A DNA stretch of 49,624 nt from Trichomonas tenax (GCA_023091735.1 JALKBU010000308.1:1-49624), one strand, 5' to 3'; shown: positions 37,453 to 48,828, counted from the stretch's first letter. Translations and numbers: made by a program. The notes: generated from the sequence alone by a model not told the origin.

Positions 37453-37565
37453 AAAAAGTTCATTGGCATACTTTCACTTTATAGTGAGATGATAATGTCT
37501 TAATATTTCTCTAAATTAAAGTAAATACGATATCAGTACAATTATTCTGTATAAGTTCTCAATGA

Positions 37566-38014
37566 GCAATGATCTAAAAACACTTTAAGTAACTCTTTTG
37601 GATTTGAATCATTGCATTTAAACTATGATCAGATGATGTTACTCATTAAAATGCAAATCCTATAACTTTTATTTTGATTTTTAGTGTGTTTATTAAATAG
37701 TTCTGTTGTCATCAACATAATATCAAAATTCCAAAAATGTGAATGTGAATCACACTTTTCCATGATTCAGTTGCATTCCATGTGGTTAATATAATGGCAA
37801 CGGTTTTAAACAATGTTCACATTTATATAATAATTAAATGATTATCAATTTGACTCAACTAAGTGATGGAATTGTTTTCCTTTTGCATGTGATATCACAC
37901 TTCATGTGCTCAGTCAAGTTGATGTTGATTGAAAATTTCGGAATGAATATGAGAGAAAATAGCTTTCACTTGATGGTTGTGATCTATACTTGATATTTCT
38001 AGTCGAACCATTAA
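37566..38014. repeat. Series of imperfect hairpins upstream of the karyopherin gene
   Basis: Hairpins centre near 37590 (arms 37566-37582 / 37599-37615, 14 of 17 paired), 37700 (37671-37689 / 37711-37729, 13 of 19), 37780 (37735-37746 / 37813-37824, 12 of 12 with two G.U), 37883 (37837-37866 / 37901-37930, about 21 of 30) and 37992 (9 bp). Spacing is 80-110 bp. Words such as CAGTCAAGTTG resemble the A-type arms of the 9440-10280 array. The stems are weaker than there. Confidence 0.45.
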
Positions 38015-38774
38015 CATTAGAAGCACTAATTCACCAAATAAATTGTACTTCATAGAAATAGTTGTAGCAACATCTGTTCGTATCTCTTCATTAGGCTTTC
38101 CTCAATGTGCACTCAATGGTTCGCTATTAAAACATTATCATTGCCTTGTTATCTTTTTCCTATTGCCACGACTCCCAAAATTTTGGAGGAGAACTCGAAG
38201 CCATGGATCTGAGTGGAGGCAATAAGGCTATATCTAAACCCACAACACTGAAACCTAAAAGTTGTCCACTGAAGATAATCTGTCATAATCTTTATTATCG
38301 AACAGATCATTTCAAAATTGATACCATTGGATTTTACATCAAACATATACCATATTTTCAACAAAAAAACGCGTGGATAATTTAGTGTCATATTTATTTT
38401 TTCTCAATTTTTTAATCGATGATTTATATATTTATAGCTTATTTGCTGTAATTTTCGAGTTCATTGAAAATTTTTGACAATAGACAATATATGTGATATC
38501 ATATGTGTGTTAAAAATATCGTATAAAAATTTCTGACACAGAAAAAAACAATTAAAATATTAACAAATATTGTCTATATATTAAAATACCGAATTTAATT
38601 TTTCAATTGATTTTTACACAAACTTAAAATATCACAGGGAAACAAAAATTGAATGATTTTCGACTTTTTTATTTTCATTCAAATTTTAATAATTGAAAAT
38701 AATATAACATATAAACATCTATTGTGTCAAATTTTCAGTTAAAAAATTTAACCACAAAACTAAAAAGAAATAAA
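38015..38774. other. Intergenic stretch with one possible gene fragment
   Basis: An 85-codon frame without an early ATG runs from 38131 to 38385 (SQNFGGELEAMDLSGGN in its first part). It may be a relic of a gene, but I cannot place it. The rest (38386-38774) is very A+T-rich with no feature. Confidence 0.25.
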
Positions 38775-39236
38775 ATGAGCACTCCACGACTGACTGCTTT
38801 GTATGAAGGCGGTCTTAAAAAGAGTCCAAGCAAGGAGATCGAACAGATTCGTATGAAGGAACAAGAGAAGTGGGAACTCTATCTTAGAGATTCGAATCTA
38901 TTAACTCAAACTTTTGGAAATAAGCTTTCTAAGACACCTGCTACTGTGTCTACAGGAAGTATACTGTTGTCTCCTATTGCTTATCATCCTCAAGCACGTG
39001 CTTCTAAACCATTAAGAAACTGCGCGCAAAACAAAAGGAAGCATCGCACAATATTTATTGAAGAGTTAACGAGAGACCTCAAGGAGTTGAATAAACTTAA
39101 GAGGAAGGTCGAAAACGATTCTTGTTATTGCACTCAAGATCCAATTCCATTCCCTATTGCGAATGAACCGCCAACGATGCAAATAATCAAGCCCATATCT
39201 TCGACAATTAATTCTTTGGAACACTTTTTGTTATGA
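38775..39236 (+). CDS. Basic protein of unknown function, 153 aa
   Basis: The start at ATG 38775 (MSTPRLTALYEGG) is preferred; the frame also opens upstream at GTG. The protein is basic and mostly polar, with a helical segment at 20-45 (KEIEQIRMKEQEKWELYLRD) and another at 95-115 (FIEELTRDLKELNKLKRKVE). Between them is a Pro/Ser/Thr-rich stretch. No domain, signal or membrane segment recognised. It may be a small coiled-coil partner of the cytoskeleton or of chromatin, which is only a guess from composition. Confidence 0.55.
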   Translation: MSTPRLTALYEGGLKKSPSKEIEQIRMKEQEKWELYLRDSNLLTQTFGNKLSKTPATVSTGSILLSPIAYHPQARASKPLRNCAQNKRKHRTIFIEELTRDLKELNKLKRKVENDSCYCTQDPIPFPIANEPPTMQIIKPISSTINSLEHFLL

Positions 39237-39698
39237 AATAATTTATTCAATTTGATGATTTAGTTTAAACTCATTGTTTCCCATTCTATGTCATTGATCA
39301 ATACATTTTTACTGAACCTGAGTACGTTTGCACGTAGCTTTAGACTTATTGTTTTTGATATATTCTCACAGATAAAATTATCTTTGGAAATACGACACTT
39401 TGTGAATTAGATTTGTTGTGTCTGCAATGAGTCTAATCGTTTGGTAATGATTTTAACGCCTCGATATCAATGGTGGATGCCGATAATGGTGAAAATCTAA
39501 CTGAGTGAATGCTATGGGCATACTGCTGTTGTGTATAAAACAATGGTTAAGGTGTTAAATTGATATCTCTCCATTTGATTATCAAAATCAAATTCAACAT
39601 GAATTAAAGGAAACTGAGGCTGTGCACATCTTGTCGAAAAAAAATTGATTCATAAGGTCAAAAGTACTATCTTGCACTCGAAATTGAGATTGAGAGAA
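39237..39698. other. Intergenic stretch
   Basis: A+T-rich, no coding frame and no recognised repeat before the foldback element at 39699. Confidence 0.4.
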
Positions 39699-40688
39699 AA
39701 TGGAGTTTAATGGAATAAAAAACATTATTGGAATAAAGTGAATTTGGAATCAGACCCTATTTTGTAATAACGGCCAATTTGGAATAATGACGGTTATTTC
39801 ATATTCCAAAAATAGACTGAAAAGTGACAATAATGGAATAATCGATTTTTTGGAATCAAAATGAATTTGGAATCAAAAGTGGAATAATGGAATTAGGAAT
39901 CGACCTCAAGGTCTCTGTTATATAGCAACTTATTAAGAAGTTGTTAGCTGACATCGAGCTTGTTTACATGTCAGTTATTCTTCCACTTTGATTGGACGTT
40001 TTTATTGAATAGAGAATACATTGATGCGTGCTATGATATATGCAAGACGACAGCCAATGAATTCTATCGATTGAAAATGTAGTTTTGCTTTAAAATGAAA
40101 AGATATCAGAATCAATCACTTCTAACTTTTCGATTTTTTAATCACTGTTATTGCATATGCTCTATATTTGAAGTGCCCATCGATTTTGAATATCCAGGAG
40201 ATTCCAAATATTTAGCATCCAATTAAATACCTGAAATAGATTGAAAAAATTTCTTTGCCTCAGAGCTCAATTGGCAAAACACTCCAAGCTTTAATGAAGA
40301 GGTTTGCTGGTTTGACTCTCGGTAGTCCTTCCTTTTTCCTCTTTATCACAAATTTGAATTGGAATTGAGAATAAAGTGATTATGTTTCCAACTGCCTGAC
40401 GGTTATTCCAAATTATTTTTGATTCCATTATTTTCCATTATTCCTCATTCCAATATCGAAGTTGATTCAAAATTTTGAGAGCATTATGCGCATATCCAAG
40501 TATTCAGCGATTCCAACAAAATAAATTATCCCATTATTGTCACTTTTCAGTCTATTTTTGGAATATGAAATAACCGTCATTATTCCAAATTGGCCGTTAT
40601 TACAAAATAGGGTCTGATTCCAAATTCCCTTTATTCGCATAAAGTCACCTTTATTCCAATAAAGTTTTTTATTCCATTAAACTCCATT
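39699..40688. mobile_element. Foldback element with ~140-160-bp terminal inverted repeats
   Basis: 39699-39845 matches the reverse complement of 40535-40688 nearly base for base, apart from a ~24-bp indel. The ends read AATGGAGTTTAATGG outward. The arms are built of short GGAATAA/GGAATCA words, and further copies of these continue inward on both sides (39850-39900 and 40400-40470). The interior has no coding frame but holds a tRNA-like sequence (40256-40328). I do not see a clear target duplication. It is a non-autonomous foldback or MITE-type element. Confidence 0.75.
40256..40328 (+). pseudogene. tRNA-Lys-like relic inside the foldback element
   Basis: AGCTCAATTGGCA (40265 onward) is a textbook D-arm / A box. 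GCTGGTTTGACTC 40 nt later resembles the T-arm / B box (GGTTCGA with one change). The anticodon-arm region contains CTTTAAT, suggesting Lys(UUU) ancestry. The spacing gives a ~73-nt unit, followed by T-rich sequence. Acceptor and T stems no longer pair, so it is not a working tRNA. It could be a pseudogene or a tRNA-derived (SINE-like) promoter. Confidence 0.45.
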
Positions 40689-41172
40689 AATCAAATCATT
40701 TGTTGTTGGCAGTAAGAATGCTGCCTGCATGGGAATTAACTGAGGATATAAAAGTTGATTGATAGCAATCTTGAAATTTAAGAAAGGTGTTCTCACTCTT
40801 TCGTCTCATCAGCATGACTTGAGATTTTAAATATAGATATATATATCGTATAGTTGAATAATGTGACAGAGTATCATCGAACCAGTAACTTGGAATCAGG
40901 AGATTTCAAATTTGAAAAAAAAAACATAAATAGTCGAAAATAAGTTAGAGTAATACATTTCAAAATAGCTTAGTGGGATAATGTCAAAAAATAACCGTTA
41001 ATATGCCAAGGTTCGTGTCGGTCTCGGAGTGTTTTTAATCTTTTTATCTCAATTTATCGGCACAAGAAAATAAAACATTTATCATGCATTCGAAATATCT
41101 TGAAATTTATGATAAATGTTTTATTTTTCCAAAAGCTCAAATTCAATTTTTACTTTCTTCGACATGTTCACT
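40689..41172. other. Spacer between two inverted-repeat elements, with a hairpin
   Basis: No gene. A 19-bp perfect hairpin has arms 41067-41085 and 41109-41127 (ATGATAAATGTTTTATTTT on the right) and a 23-nt loop. Confidence 0.45.
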
Positions 41173-41699
41173 TATGTCAAAAAAATTTTGCGCTCAGGAC
41201 AGATGGAGTCACAACTCCCATTGTCATTCGAACTGTCTTATGTCCATGAAACGGCATGGACAATTCGATATCTGGCCATAATGTTTTGTTATTTCCATCA
41301 GGAAATTGATTGTCATAGCCGAGACCTCCATGAGATTTCATCGAATTTTGACATGTAAAATAACTAAAGACACCATTTTTGACACATATTATCTGATATT
41401 TGTCATGTAAAGTCGAAAATTTGATATGTAATGTTACCAATGAGCAAATTTTGTGTGAACTTGAGGTAGAATAGCATTGTTTTTTCTTTTCTCTTTTTTG
41501 ATTTTTCTAGGGAACTCTAGCAAAAATAAGCGAGCGAACGCTATAATAGTGAGATGTATTTGTGTGAACTTGATGGAAATAACAAAACATTATGGCCAGA
41601 TATCGAATTGTCCATGCTGTTTCATGGACATAAGACAGTTCTAATGACAATGGGAGTTGTGACTCCATCTGTCCTGAGCGCAAAATTTTTTTGACATCC
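41173..41699. mobile_element. MITE with 127-bp terminal inverted repeats and 10-bp target duplication
   Basis: Arms 41174-41300 and 41571-41697 are near-identical reverse complements with only a few differences. Flanking them is the 10-bp direct repeat CATGTTCACT at 41163-41172 and 41700-41709. That target length suits the Mutator superfamily. The outer end reads (GG)ATGTCAAAAAAATTTTG, similar to the end of the MITE at 27798. The 270-bp centre has no transposase frame. Confidence 0.82.
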
Positions 41700-41709
41700 C
41701 ATGTTCACT

Positions 41710-42235
41710 ATAAATTATAGGGATGCAACTTTGGAAGATATTTTGGATTCTGGAAATAAAAACTTTCTGGAAGATTTTGTGAAAATAATTTTAGAATGGA
41801 AAAATTTTAATAAATAGTATAAGCAATGTTAGATATGCATAATACATAGTCAAGATATTAGTATTAGCCTGTATTTATTATGATAAAACAAAAATAAAAA
41901 AATATAATGGGGTAATTAAATTTTTATACGAAAAGTCGGCGAAACTCGTTTTTTAACTCACTCGATTAACTTTTTGCTAAGTTATTGAACCTCAATGTAC
42001 AAAATCCTGTTGTGCATGATATATTAAAGAATTAGCTAACAAAGTCTATATTTCATTCAAATATTAGATATATCTTGAATCAAAAACATTGATTTGTCAT
42101 GATGTTCTTTACTCATTATAATATATTCCCATTGTATAGCATTTTTATAACGTAAAATATGTTGTTATCGATGATAAATAGGTAAATCTCATTACAAATA
42201 TGCTTTTTAGCTTTTTTTCCAAAAAAAGTATTCCA
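41710..42235. other. A+T-rich stretch before the Maverick
   Basis: No coding frame and no repeat recognised. The Maverick edge is somewhere between here and 42390. Confidence 0.35.
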
Positions 42236-42390
42236 AGTGTTCACACATAAGCTCTGTGTGTTACTCTCTCAAAAATAATGATGTTTCTTTTTGCGCGGCT
42301 AAATTTGATAAGTTTATTAAATTGAGAAGAATAGAGCGGGAAAAATTGAAAAGAACCGAAAGTACTCAGTTTTCTATCCCCAGACACTAA

Positions 42391-45169
42391 TTTACCATTA
42401 GTTGGTGAAAAACTTAAAGAATTTTATCATAAACATATTTCATCACAATCTTTAGATACACATATTTTAATACATTATAATGTTAATGGATTAGAAAAAT
42501 CACAACCAATAGATAACGCATCATTTAAGGAAAGATTTGAAAATTTATTAAATGGTAATTATGTATATAAATTAGAAGAATTACCAGCAAATGCTTCAGA
42601 TGATGGGACTGAAATATATTTGAAATTTTTTGATAAAATTTATTTTACGCGTCATGAAAAAATATATAAACCAGCAAATATGAAAAATATGAATGAAAGT
42701 AATTTTTGGCCATATAGGATATCCGAGAAATATTCATTATTAGCAGATACATTAAAACATTATCAGATATTTACATCATTAACGCGCGATGAAACATCAT
42801 CGCAGCCCAATGGAATTAACAATTCTATTGGTCTAAATCCCAATGGTCCAATTCGTAAAGAATTAAGATGTAATTGCTTAATATATGCGTTATCTTATGT
42901 AATTTCTGATGAAAATCTTTTAATGGAAATATCTAATAAATTTTTAGATTGTAAATATTGTCCAATAAATGTTTTAGCTAAGATCTGTGATGAATATAAA
43001 ATTTGGTGCCAATTAAAATATTATGATGATAAATCTGGTAAGATGAGTTTTGCTAATGAATCTCGCAATAAACATTTAGGACCAGATAACGGTTATAATT
43101 ACAAAATAAACCTTTACACATATAAAAATCACTATTTCATAGATGAAACATTGCCTATAAGTTCTTTCATCATAAAACATTATGATGAAGTTGTTGCCTA
43201 TGGTAATTCTCATAAATGGTCTACAGAGAAAATGTTCATGGTATATAAATTCCGTAATAACATTTTTGAAATCGATTCAGCAAAATCACTTATTAATAGT
43301 ATTAACCTAATTAAATCGTTAGAAGAAATTGAAGCATTCATACCATTATCGCAAAGTGATATAGATGTTCAAATTTCTGGTATATCTTCACAACATTTAT
43401 TAAAAGAAAACAATAAAAATAAAATTCCCGATGTAATTGCTGATGCAAATTTTAGATTAATGTCCGATAATAATTCCAAGAAATGCATACCAAAGGATAT
43501 TTCTTATTGGTATGCTGATTTTGAAACATGTACCAAAGATAATAAGGAAATACCATTTATGATATGTTTAAGTAATATTGATGGTAAAATTTCGATAACA
43601 TTTAATGGTTTTGATTGTGATAAACAATTTATGGATTTTATACCAAACAATAGTATCGTATATTTTCATAACTTAGGATTTGATGGAAGAATTTTAATGA
43701 AATATGGTGTGAAAAATAGTACTATGAAAGGTTCCAGAATAATTTTACAGCAGCATAAATACCAAGGTAAAAATATCGAATTACGTGATAGTTATTCTAT
43801 CTTTACACAAAAATTGGCAAACTTTCCAATATGTTTCCCTGAAGCATTTGCTGATATGAATATGCATAAAGAACTTTTCCCATACAAATTATATAATGGG
43901 TGCTATTTATGGCGGTAGATGTATGACTAGAGATAATTTCAGATATAAAATCCAAGATAAACTTAACGATTTTGATGCATGTAGTTTATATCCATCAGCT
44001 ATGGCCAAATTGTTTGAAGTTGAAGGTAAACCACAAATAATTCCCAGTAATTATATTGATGATAAAATTTATGATAAGAATTCACCACATTATTTGCTTA
44101 AACATTGTTTTGAAGAAAATCAAACAATTCCTACAGATAATAATTACATTAGTTATTTTGTTGTGGATATCGAAATTTGTTCAGTAAATAAATTCAGGCA
44201 TTTCCCATTAATAGTTAAGCGCGACAATTTGATCGTAGGGAATCATAATGTTAATAAATGTTGTAATATGCGTGTGGATCTAATTACTTTACAAGATTTG
44301 GTCAAATATCAAGAAATCTCATATAAAATAATTGGTGGAATTTACTGGTTAGGTAATAGAACACATCGAATTCGTAATGTTATTCGTAAGGTTTATGATT
44401 TACGTAGACAATATCAAAAAGAAAAGAATCCCACACAAGAAGTTCTGAAACTTATTATGAATGCTAGTTACGGTAAATCTATTCAGAAATCCATTAAAAC
44501 AAGAAATGCCTATGTAAATAATACTAAAGCAAATTATTATTTATATTCACATTGGCATCAAGTTGAAGAAACATATAAAATAGAAAATTCCGATATTATA
44601 CATGCTTTAAATTTATCTAAATAAAGTATTAGATACGCAATTTAATAATCCAGTATTTGGTGTAAGTGTTTTATCGATGTCAAAACGTATTATGAATGAA
44701 TGAAGTAATGTGTTTAGCTGAAGATCTTAACATACCAATTTATTATCAAGATACAATTAATATTCATATCCAAGATAATTTAATTAATACATTAGCTGAA
44801 GAATTTAAGATATTACATAATAGAGAACTTATTGGTACAGATATGGGACAATTTCATAACGATTTTGATGAATTACCTAACTGTTATTGTACTTATCGCA
44901 TTTCTATCGGTAAGAAAATTTACTATGATGAATTAGAAAATTATAATGGTGAACATTCACAACATTTTAGATATAAGGGTATTCCAGAAGAAACTATTGT
45001 AGATTATGCCAATAAACATTTCTATGGTAATGTTAAGAAATTATTTGAATATTTAAATGATGGTCATGAAATAAACTTTGACCTACTATCTACCAGAACA
45101 AGATTTAAGATGAATAAAAATGGTGAAATTGCTCACTGTGAAAAGTTCACGCGACAGGTTAAAGCATAA
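42391..45169 (+). pseudogene. Maverick protein-primed DNA polymerase B, frameshifted
   Basis: The polymerase replicates the element from a protein primer. The first readable frame runs from 42391 (no ATG, so the N-terminus is missing) to TAG 43916-43918. It contains the exonuclease motifs YADFETC (Exo I, near 43510) and YFHNLGFDGRIL (Exo II). A 1-nt shift near 43900 moves it to the frame ending at 44622-44624, with DACSLYPSAM (Pol A, near 43970) and KLIMNASYGKS (Pol B, near 44450). Further shifts follow near 44625 and at a 4-bp tandem duplication at about 44690-44700. The last frame runs to 45169 with YYQDTIN at the Pol C site, where YxDTDS is expected, so a key residue is altered as well. 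The piece upstream of Exo I resembles an OTU-type fold. Confidence 0.85.
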
Positions 45170-45234
45170 ATAGAAAAATACAATTAAATAAATACACAAA
45201 ATAAATTTTGTCATTATTTTTGTTAAAACTTTAT

Positions 45235-45749
45235 TTAAAAGACGACCTTAATATGTATTCCAATTTCTTTCATACGTTTAGAAACTTCTGGGTAATCATA
45301 CTTTAAATTATATGTTTTATTATCTTTGATAACATAAATTGCGTTAACCTTACGATATTTATTCTTTGTTATACATCCCTCATCAATATCTTCAACATCT
45401 AACTGAACATCATCAGCATCAGTTAATAGCTTAATAAATTTCATCAAAACAATATCGTCAGCAATAATTAATTTATTAATGTAAATATGATTATCACGCA
45501 TCATCTGAATAACTAAATTAAGAACTTCTATTTCATTTTTCAACAATGTTATTTCGGGATTTATTTCGGTAATATCTTCACTAGGTATATCGCGATATTT
45601 AACTGTAACGCACGACGAGTCGTCGCAGCCATCTTTGATGAACCTTGTTCATTAACATAAACATTGGTTTCAGGTTTAACATTAACATTTACGTTTTGAG
45701 ATTGTTTGGATTCTTCTCGCTTTAAACTAATCATGGCATTCATATTCAT
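45235..45749 (-). pseudogene. Maverick small acidic protein, one frameshift
   Basis: An ATG at 45749 opens MNMNAMISLKREESKQ with an Asn/Val-rich stretch. Near 45625 the frame must shift by 1 nt to continue with acidic and hydrophobic sequence (DITEINPEITLLKNEIEVLN) to the stop at 45235. The two open frames abut in that way, so they were one gene of about 170 residues. The C-terminal half has alternating strands (INKLIIADDIVLMKF) and YDYPEVSKRMKEIG. The function is unknown. It is an element gene by position, in the gap between polymerase and integrase. A programmed frameshift is possible but less likely given the general decay. Confidence 0.6.
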
Positions 45750-45834
45750 AATTTTAATTATAAATAAAATGCGCAAAAATACATTTTTTGAGTCCAACTT
45801 TTTAAAAAATGTTGGCCGAGAATAATAGTTGAAA

Positions 45835-46307
45835 TTAGTTTTGACAGATGTTTATATTTAGAGCATTCATTAGTTTCTTAATTTGAATAATTATTTCATC
45901 GATTTCTTCTTGTAATTTATTAATGTTATTTTCTAAATTAGAAATTTTCTCAGACATATCGATATTACCACGATTATATTTTTGTAAGAATAATCCGTAA
46001 TTAATTTTATAGCAAACGATTTATTGTTTGATTGCGAATTAGATTCGTCAGATATAATACGTTTGGTAATTTTGTAACCAGGTATCTTATATTTTGTATT
46101 TAATTTATATATGGATAATTCGTTAAATTCTTCTTTATGTAAATTATAATATTTTTGAAATTCTTCAGGATTATTAAATGTGATAATTTCTGGGTTATAA
46201 CTTTCGATAATTTCAAAGCGTGTCCAGTTGGACGCAGCTCCATTAGTGGGTCCAGGTTTAACATCTTTTAAATTTTTCAGGGCACCATTAACATATTTAA
46301 ACGTCAT
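45835..46307 (-). pseudogene. Maverick small coiled-coil protein, one frameshift
   Basis: The ATG at 46307 opens MTFKYVNGALKNL, with a TNGAASNWTRFEI segment that resembles small hypothetical proteins of trichomonad Mavericks. Near 45985 the frame is lost. Reading on one frame over gives about 50 more residues with a heptad coiled coil (ISNLENNINKLQEEIDE) ending at TAA 45835-45837. The whole would be about 150 residues. The role is unknown; a coiled coil would suit a structural or oligomeric protein. Basis: visible frame continuity and composition. Confidence 0.55.
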
Positions 46308-46354
46308 TTATAATAAATAAAAATATTTAAACATTAATAAATTATTTTTAGCAT

Positions 46355-47907
46355 CTATCGTGGTACTTTAACAATTTTTGAATTCTTTAGAGATTTACAA
46401 ACAAACAAATTACCATCTTTATCTATAACTTTAAATCTACCCAATGTTTTTGATTTAATTTTATCCATGGCCTTTGCTTCATTATAAACTTCCACGTTAT
46501 ATCCAACAACATTATATTTAGGCATAGATGCTGTTACAAAATTTTCTTTAGACATTTCCAAACAATATTTACGTTCCATATTGTCTGTCATATCGTTTGG
46601 AGTAACTGGTCTCTTGAAAAATTTAGAGAGTGTTACATTTGGTGAATTATTGTATTCATTAACTAAATAATTCATACGTTCTTGTGTGATATCTGTACCA
46701 TATCCCATATTAAAATTCATAGTATGTATTGTTCTACATATCCTATCCAAAATTGCTAACGTGGTATGAATTTTACGAGTTTCATCATAGGTAACAAAAT
46801 CCTTAACATCATTAACAATATATTGTCTGAAACCAATGTTATTAATAGCACACCATGTTTGAAACGTTGGACCAAATGCCGGTTCTTTGTCACAGATAAT
46901 ATTTTGAATATTTATACCGTTATTCATTAAAGATATTAATGATGCCACAGTATTTTCTTTAGTCATATATGATTTAATATCTTTAGAAATTATCCAACGG
47001 TTCTTATGATATTTATATCCTGGTGATAATACAGCATATAATTTTCTAATATTAACTTCAACAACAAATAACCATACAAAATTATTAGAAATAAAATAGT
47101 CGATAATTACCGTATTCTTTGAGGCAACTATATTCGTAAAATATTTTCTATTAGATTGTATATCTTCCCATTTATTAGTAATAGTTTCATCTGTCCATTT
47201 ATTAGGATGAGCATATTCCATAAACTTTGAATGTGTTTTCCAAGGATTCATATTCTTGTATTTATTTGTAGAATTTAATTGTGAAGTATTTGTTTGAATT
47301 TTATCTAATAATTTTTTATTTTCGCTATCTTCATAAATTTTGATTTCATTAATTCGCTTATTTTTGTAAATATTATAAAGGTTATAATTATATTTATAAT
47401 ATTCGTACATATCCTTAGTAGACATTTTTGTAGGTATTTTCTTAGTACGTTTTTGTATATCTTTGGGTAAAGTATCGAATTTTGTAGAGTTGGTCTTATT
47501 ATAAAGAGCACACTCAAATAATATGGATTTTATATATTTATCATAAATTATACCCATTATATTTTCATCATGATAATCACGTTGTTCAAGTTTCTGATAT
47601 AAATAATTTATTATTTCCGAATTATTATCTACAAACGTTTTAAATCCGTTCATATAATAATTTTCATTAGAATTAACTTGAAAAATTTCTTTATAATTTA
47701 TCTAGGAATTTATATGTTGGAATATCGATGTAAAATTCTTCTTTCAGAGAATTAAGTTTAGTATTTTGTGTAATAGTCCAAAAATTATTTATTTTTTTAT
47801 AATTTTCATTAACAACCTTCTTATTTTTACTATGAATATTATCGAAAAGAGCGTATAGACAATTGTTGTATTTAATATTTATTTTCAAATGTTAAATCTT
47901 GAAACAT
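46355..47907 (-). pseudogene. Maverick integrase, N-terminus frameshifted
   Basis: A DDE-type integrase inserts the element into host DNA. The main frame (46355-47653) holds the catalytic core: a first Asp in VIIDYFISNNF, a second in IICDKEPAFGP, and LAILDRICRTI at the place where D,D-35-E enzymes have Glu. The C-terminal part (LGRFKVIDKDGNLFVC) is an SH3-like or chromodomain-like tail. Upstream, a frame ending near 47691 and an ATG at 47905-47907 can be joined only by two 1-nt shifts, so the N-terminal ~80 residues are broken. If translation starts at the ATG at 47653 the core might still be made. The Glu-to-Asp change may impair activity. It is divergent from the ATPase, with 24 bp between starts. 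Confidence 0.75.
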
Positions 47908-47931
47908 ATATTTTTATTTATTATTAAATTA

Positions 47932-48828
47932 ATGTTAGATAGTAATTACCTAAACAATTTTGAATATTCTGGACCATTGAATCCGATGGGTTGCGACGAG
48001 GATTCTGATACTAATGTTAATGGCAAATGTAATTCGCAATACAATCAATCTGAAGATTCTGATTGGTTATCTGAAGAAATGGAATTAGAATTTATGGATA
48101 GAACATCTAAAGAAAATTTAGAGAAAATACCTGGAACAAATATTTATTTGAATTCTGTTAATGTATTTGTTGGTAGACAACGTACTGGTAAAACATTCAC
48201 TATGACTAAAGAAATAATTAAATTATCAAGACATTCCAGAGAAACACATCTAATAATATACGTAAATAAAGATGGTGAAGCTAATGATGAAACTTTTGAC
48301 AGATGTGCTAACCTGATAGAAACTTATGTGATATATGTATTGTATAAAGATGCTCCGAAACTTATTAAGGAAATAATTAAATATAAGAGTTTCTACAATC
48401 AAATTAAAGAAAACCATTTAGAACAAGAAGTTCCGGATAATATTGCCAATGAAATATTTGAGAAATTATTTATTAGTAATTTTGATTTAGATTATTTACA
48501 TACAGTTGTTATTTTAGAAGATGCTACAAATACTAAGGCAATTTCTGATCAAACATCTATATTTAATGATCTTATGACCAAATGTCGTCATATACAATTT
48601 TCATTTTTCGTATTAATACATTTTTGGAAAGCATTATCAACAAATCTTAAATCAAATTTATCCACAATATTTATTTTTTCAGGATATTCCAGACAACAAT
48701 TACAATATATGTTATACCAATTAAACATTTCTGAAACTATTAATGAAATATATGACAAATATAAAACTCTCAGAGAACATGATAAATTATATATCGACAC
48801 AAATATATGCGATATTAAAATAATTTAA
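47932..48828 (+). CDS. Maverick packaging ATPase (FtsK/HerA, A32-like), 298 aa
   Basis: A32-type ATPases pump DNA into capsids. The start is ATG 47932; a TTG 33 bp upstream is ignored. After an acidic N-terminus of about 70 residues come Walker A VGRQRTGKTFT (about residues 80-90) and Walker B TVVILEDATN (about 190-200), then a sensor-like FFVLIHFWKALS. The frame is intact, the only element gene here without a break. It is divergent from the integrase, so the 24-bp space and nearby sequence must serve both. Whether the host or virions use it is unknown. Confidence 0.85.
   Translation: MLDSNYLNNFEYSGPLNPMGCDEDSDTNVNGKCNSQYNQSEDSDWLSEEMELEFMDRTSKENLEKIPGTNIYLNSVNVFVGRQRTGKTFTMTKEIIKLSRHSRETHLIIYVNKDGEANDETFDRCANLIETYVIYVLYKDAPKLIKEIIKYKSFYNQIKENHLEQEVPDNIANEIFEKLFISNFDLDYLHTVVILEDATNTKAISDQTSIFNDLMTKCRHIQFSFFVLIHFWKALSTNLKSNLSTIFIFSGYSRQQLQYMLYQLNISETINEIYDKYKTLREHDKLYIDTNICDIKII

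Noticed and set aside
37600..37612. Possible tRNA B box (GATTCAAATCC on the minus strand)
   Set aside because: No A box at the right distance and no cloverleaf.
46355..47653. Retrotransposon reverse transcriptase in the 42-49 kb region
   Set aside because: The integrase lies with polymerase B and a packaging ATPase and no YxDD reverse-transcriptase motif is seen, so this is a Maverick, not an LTR element.
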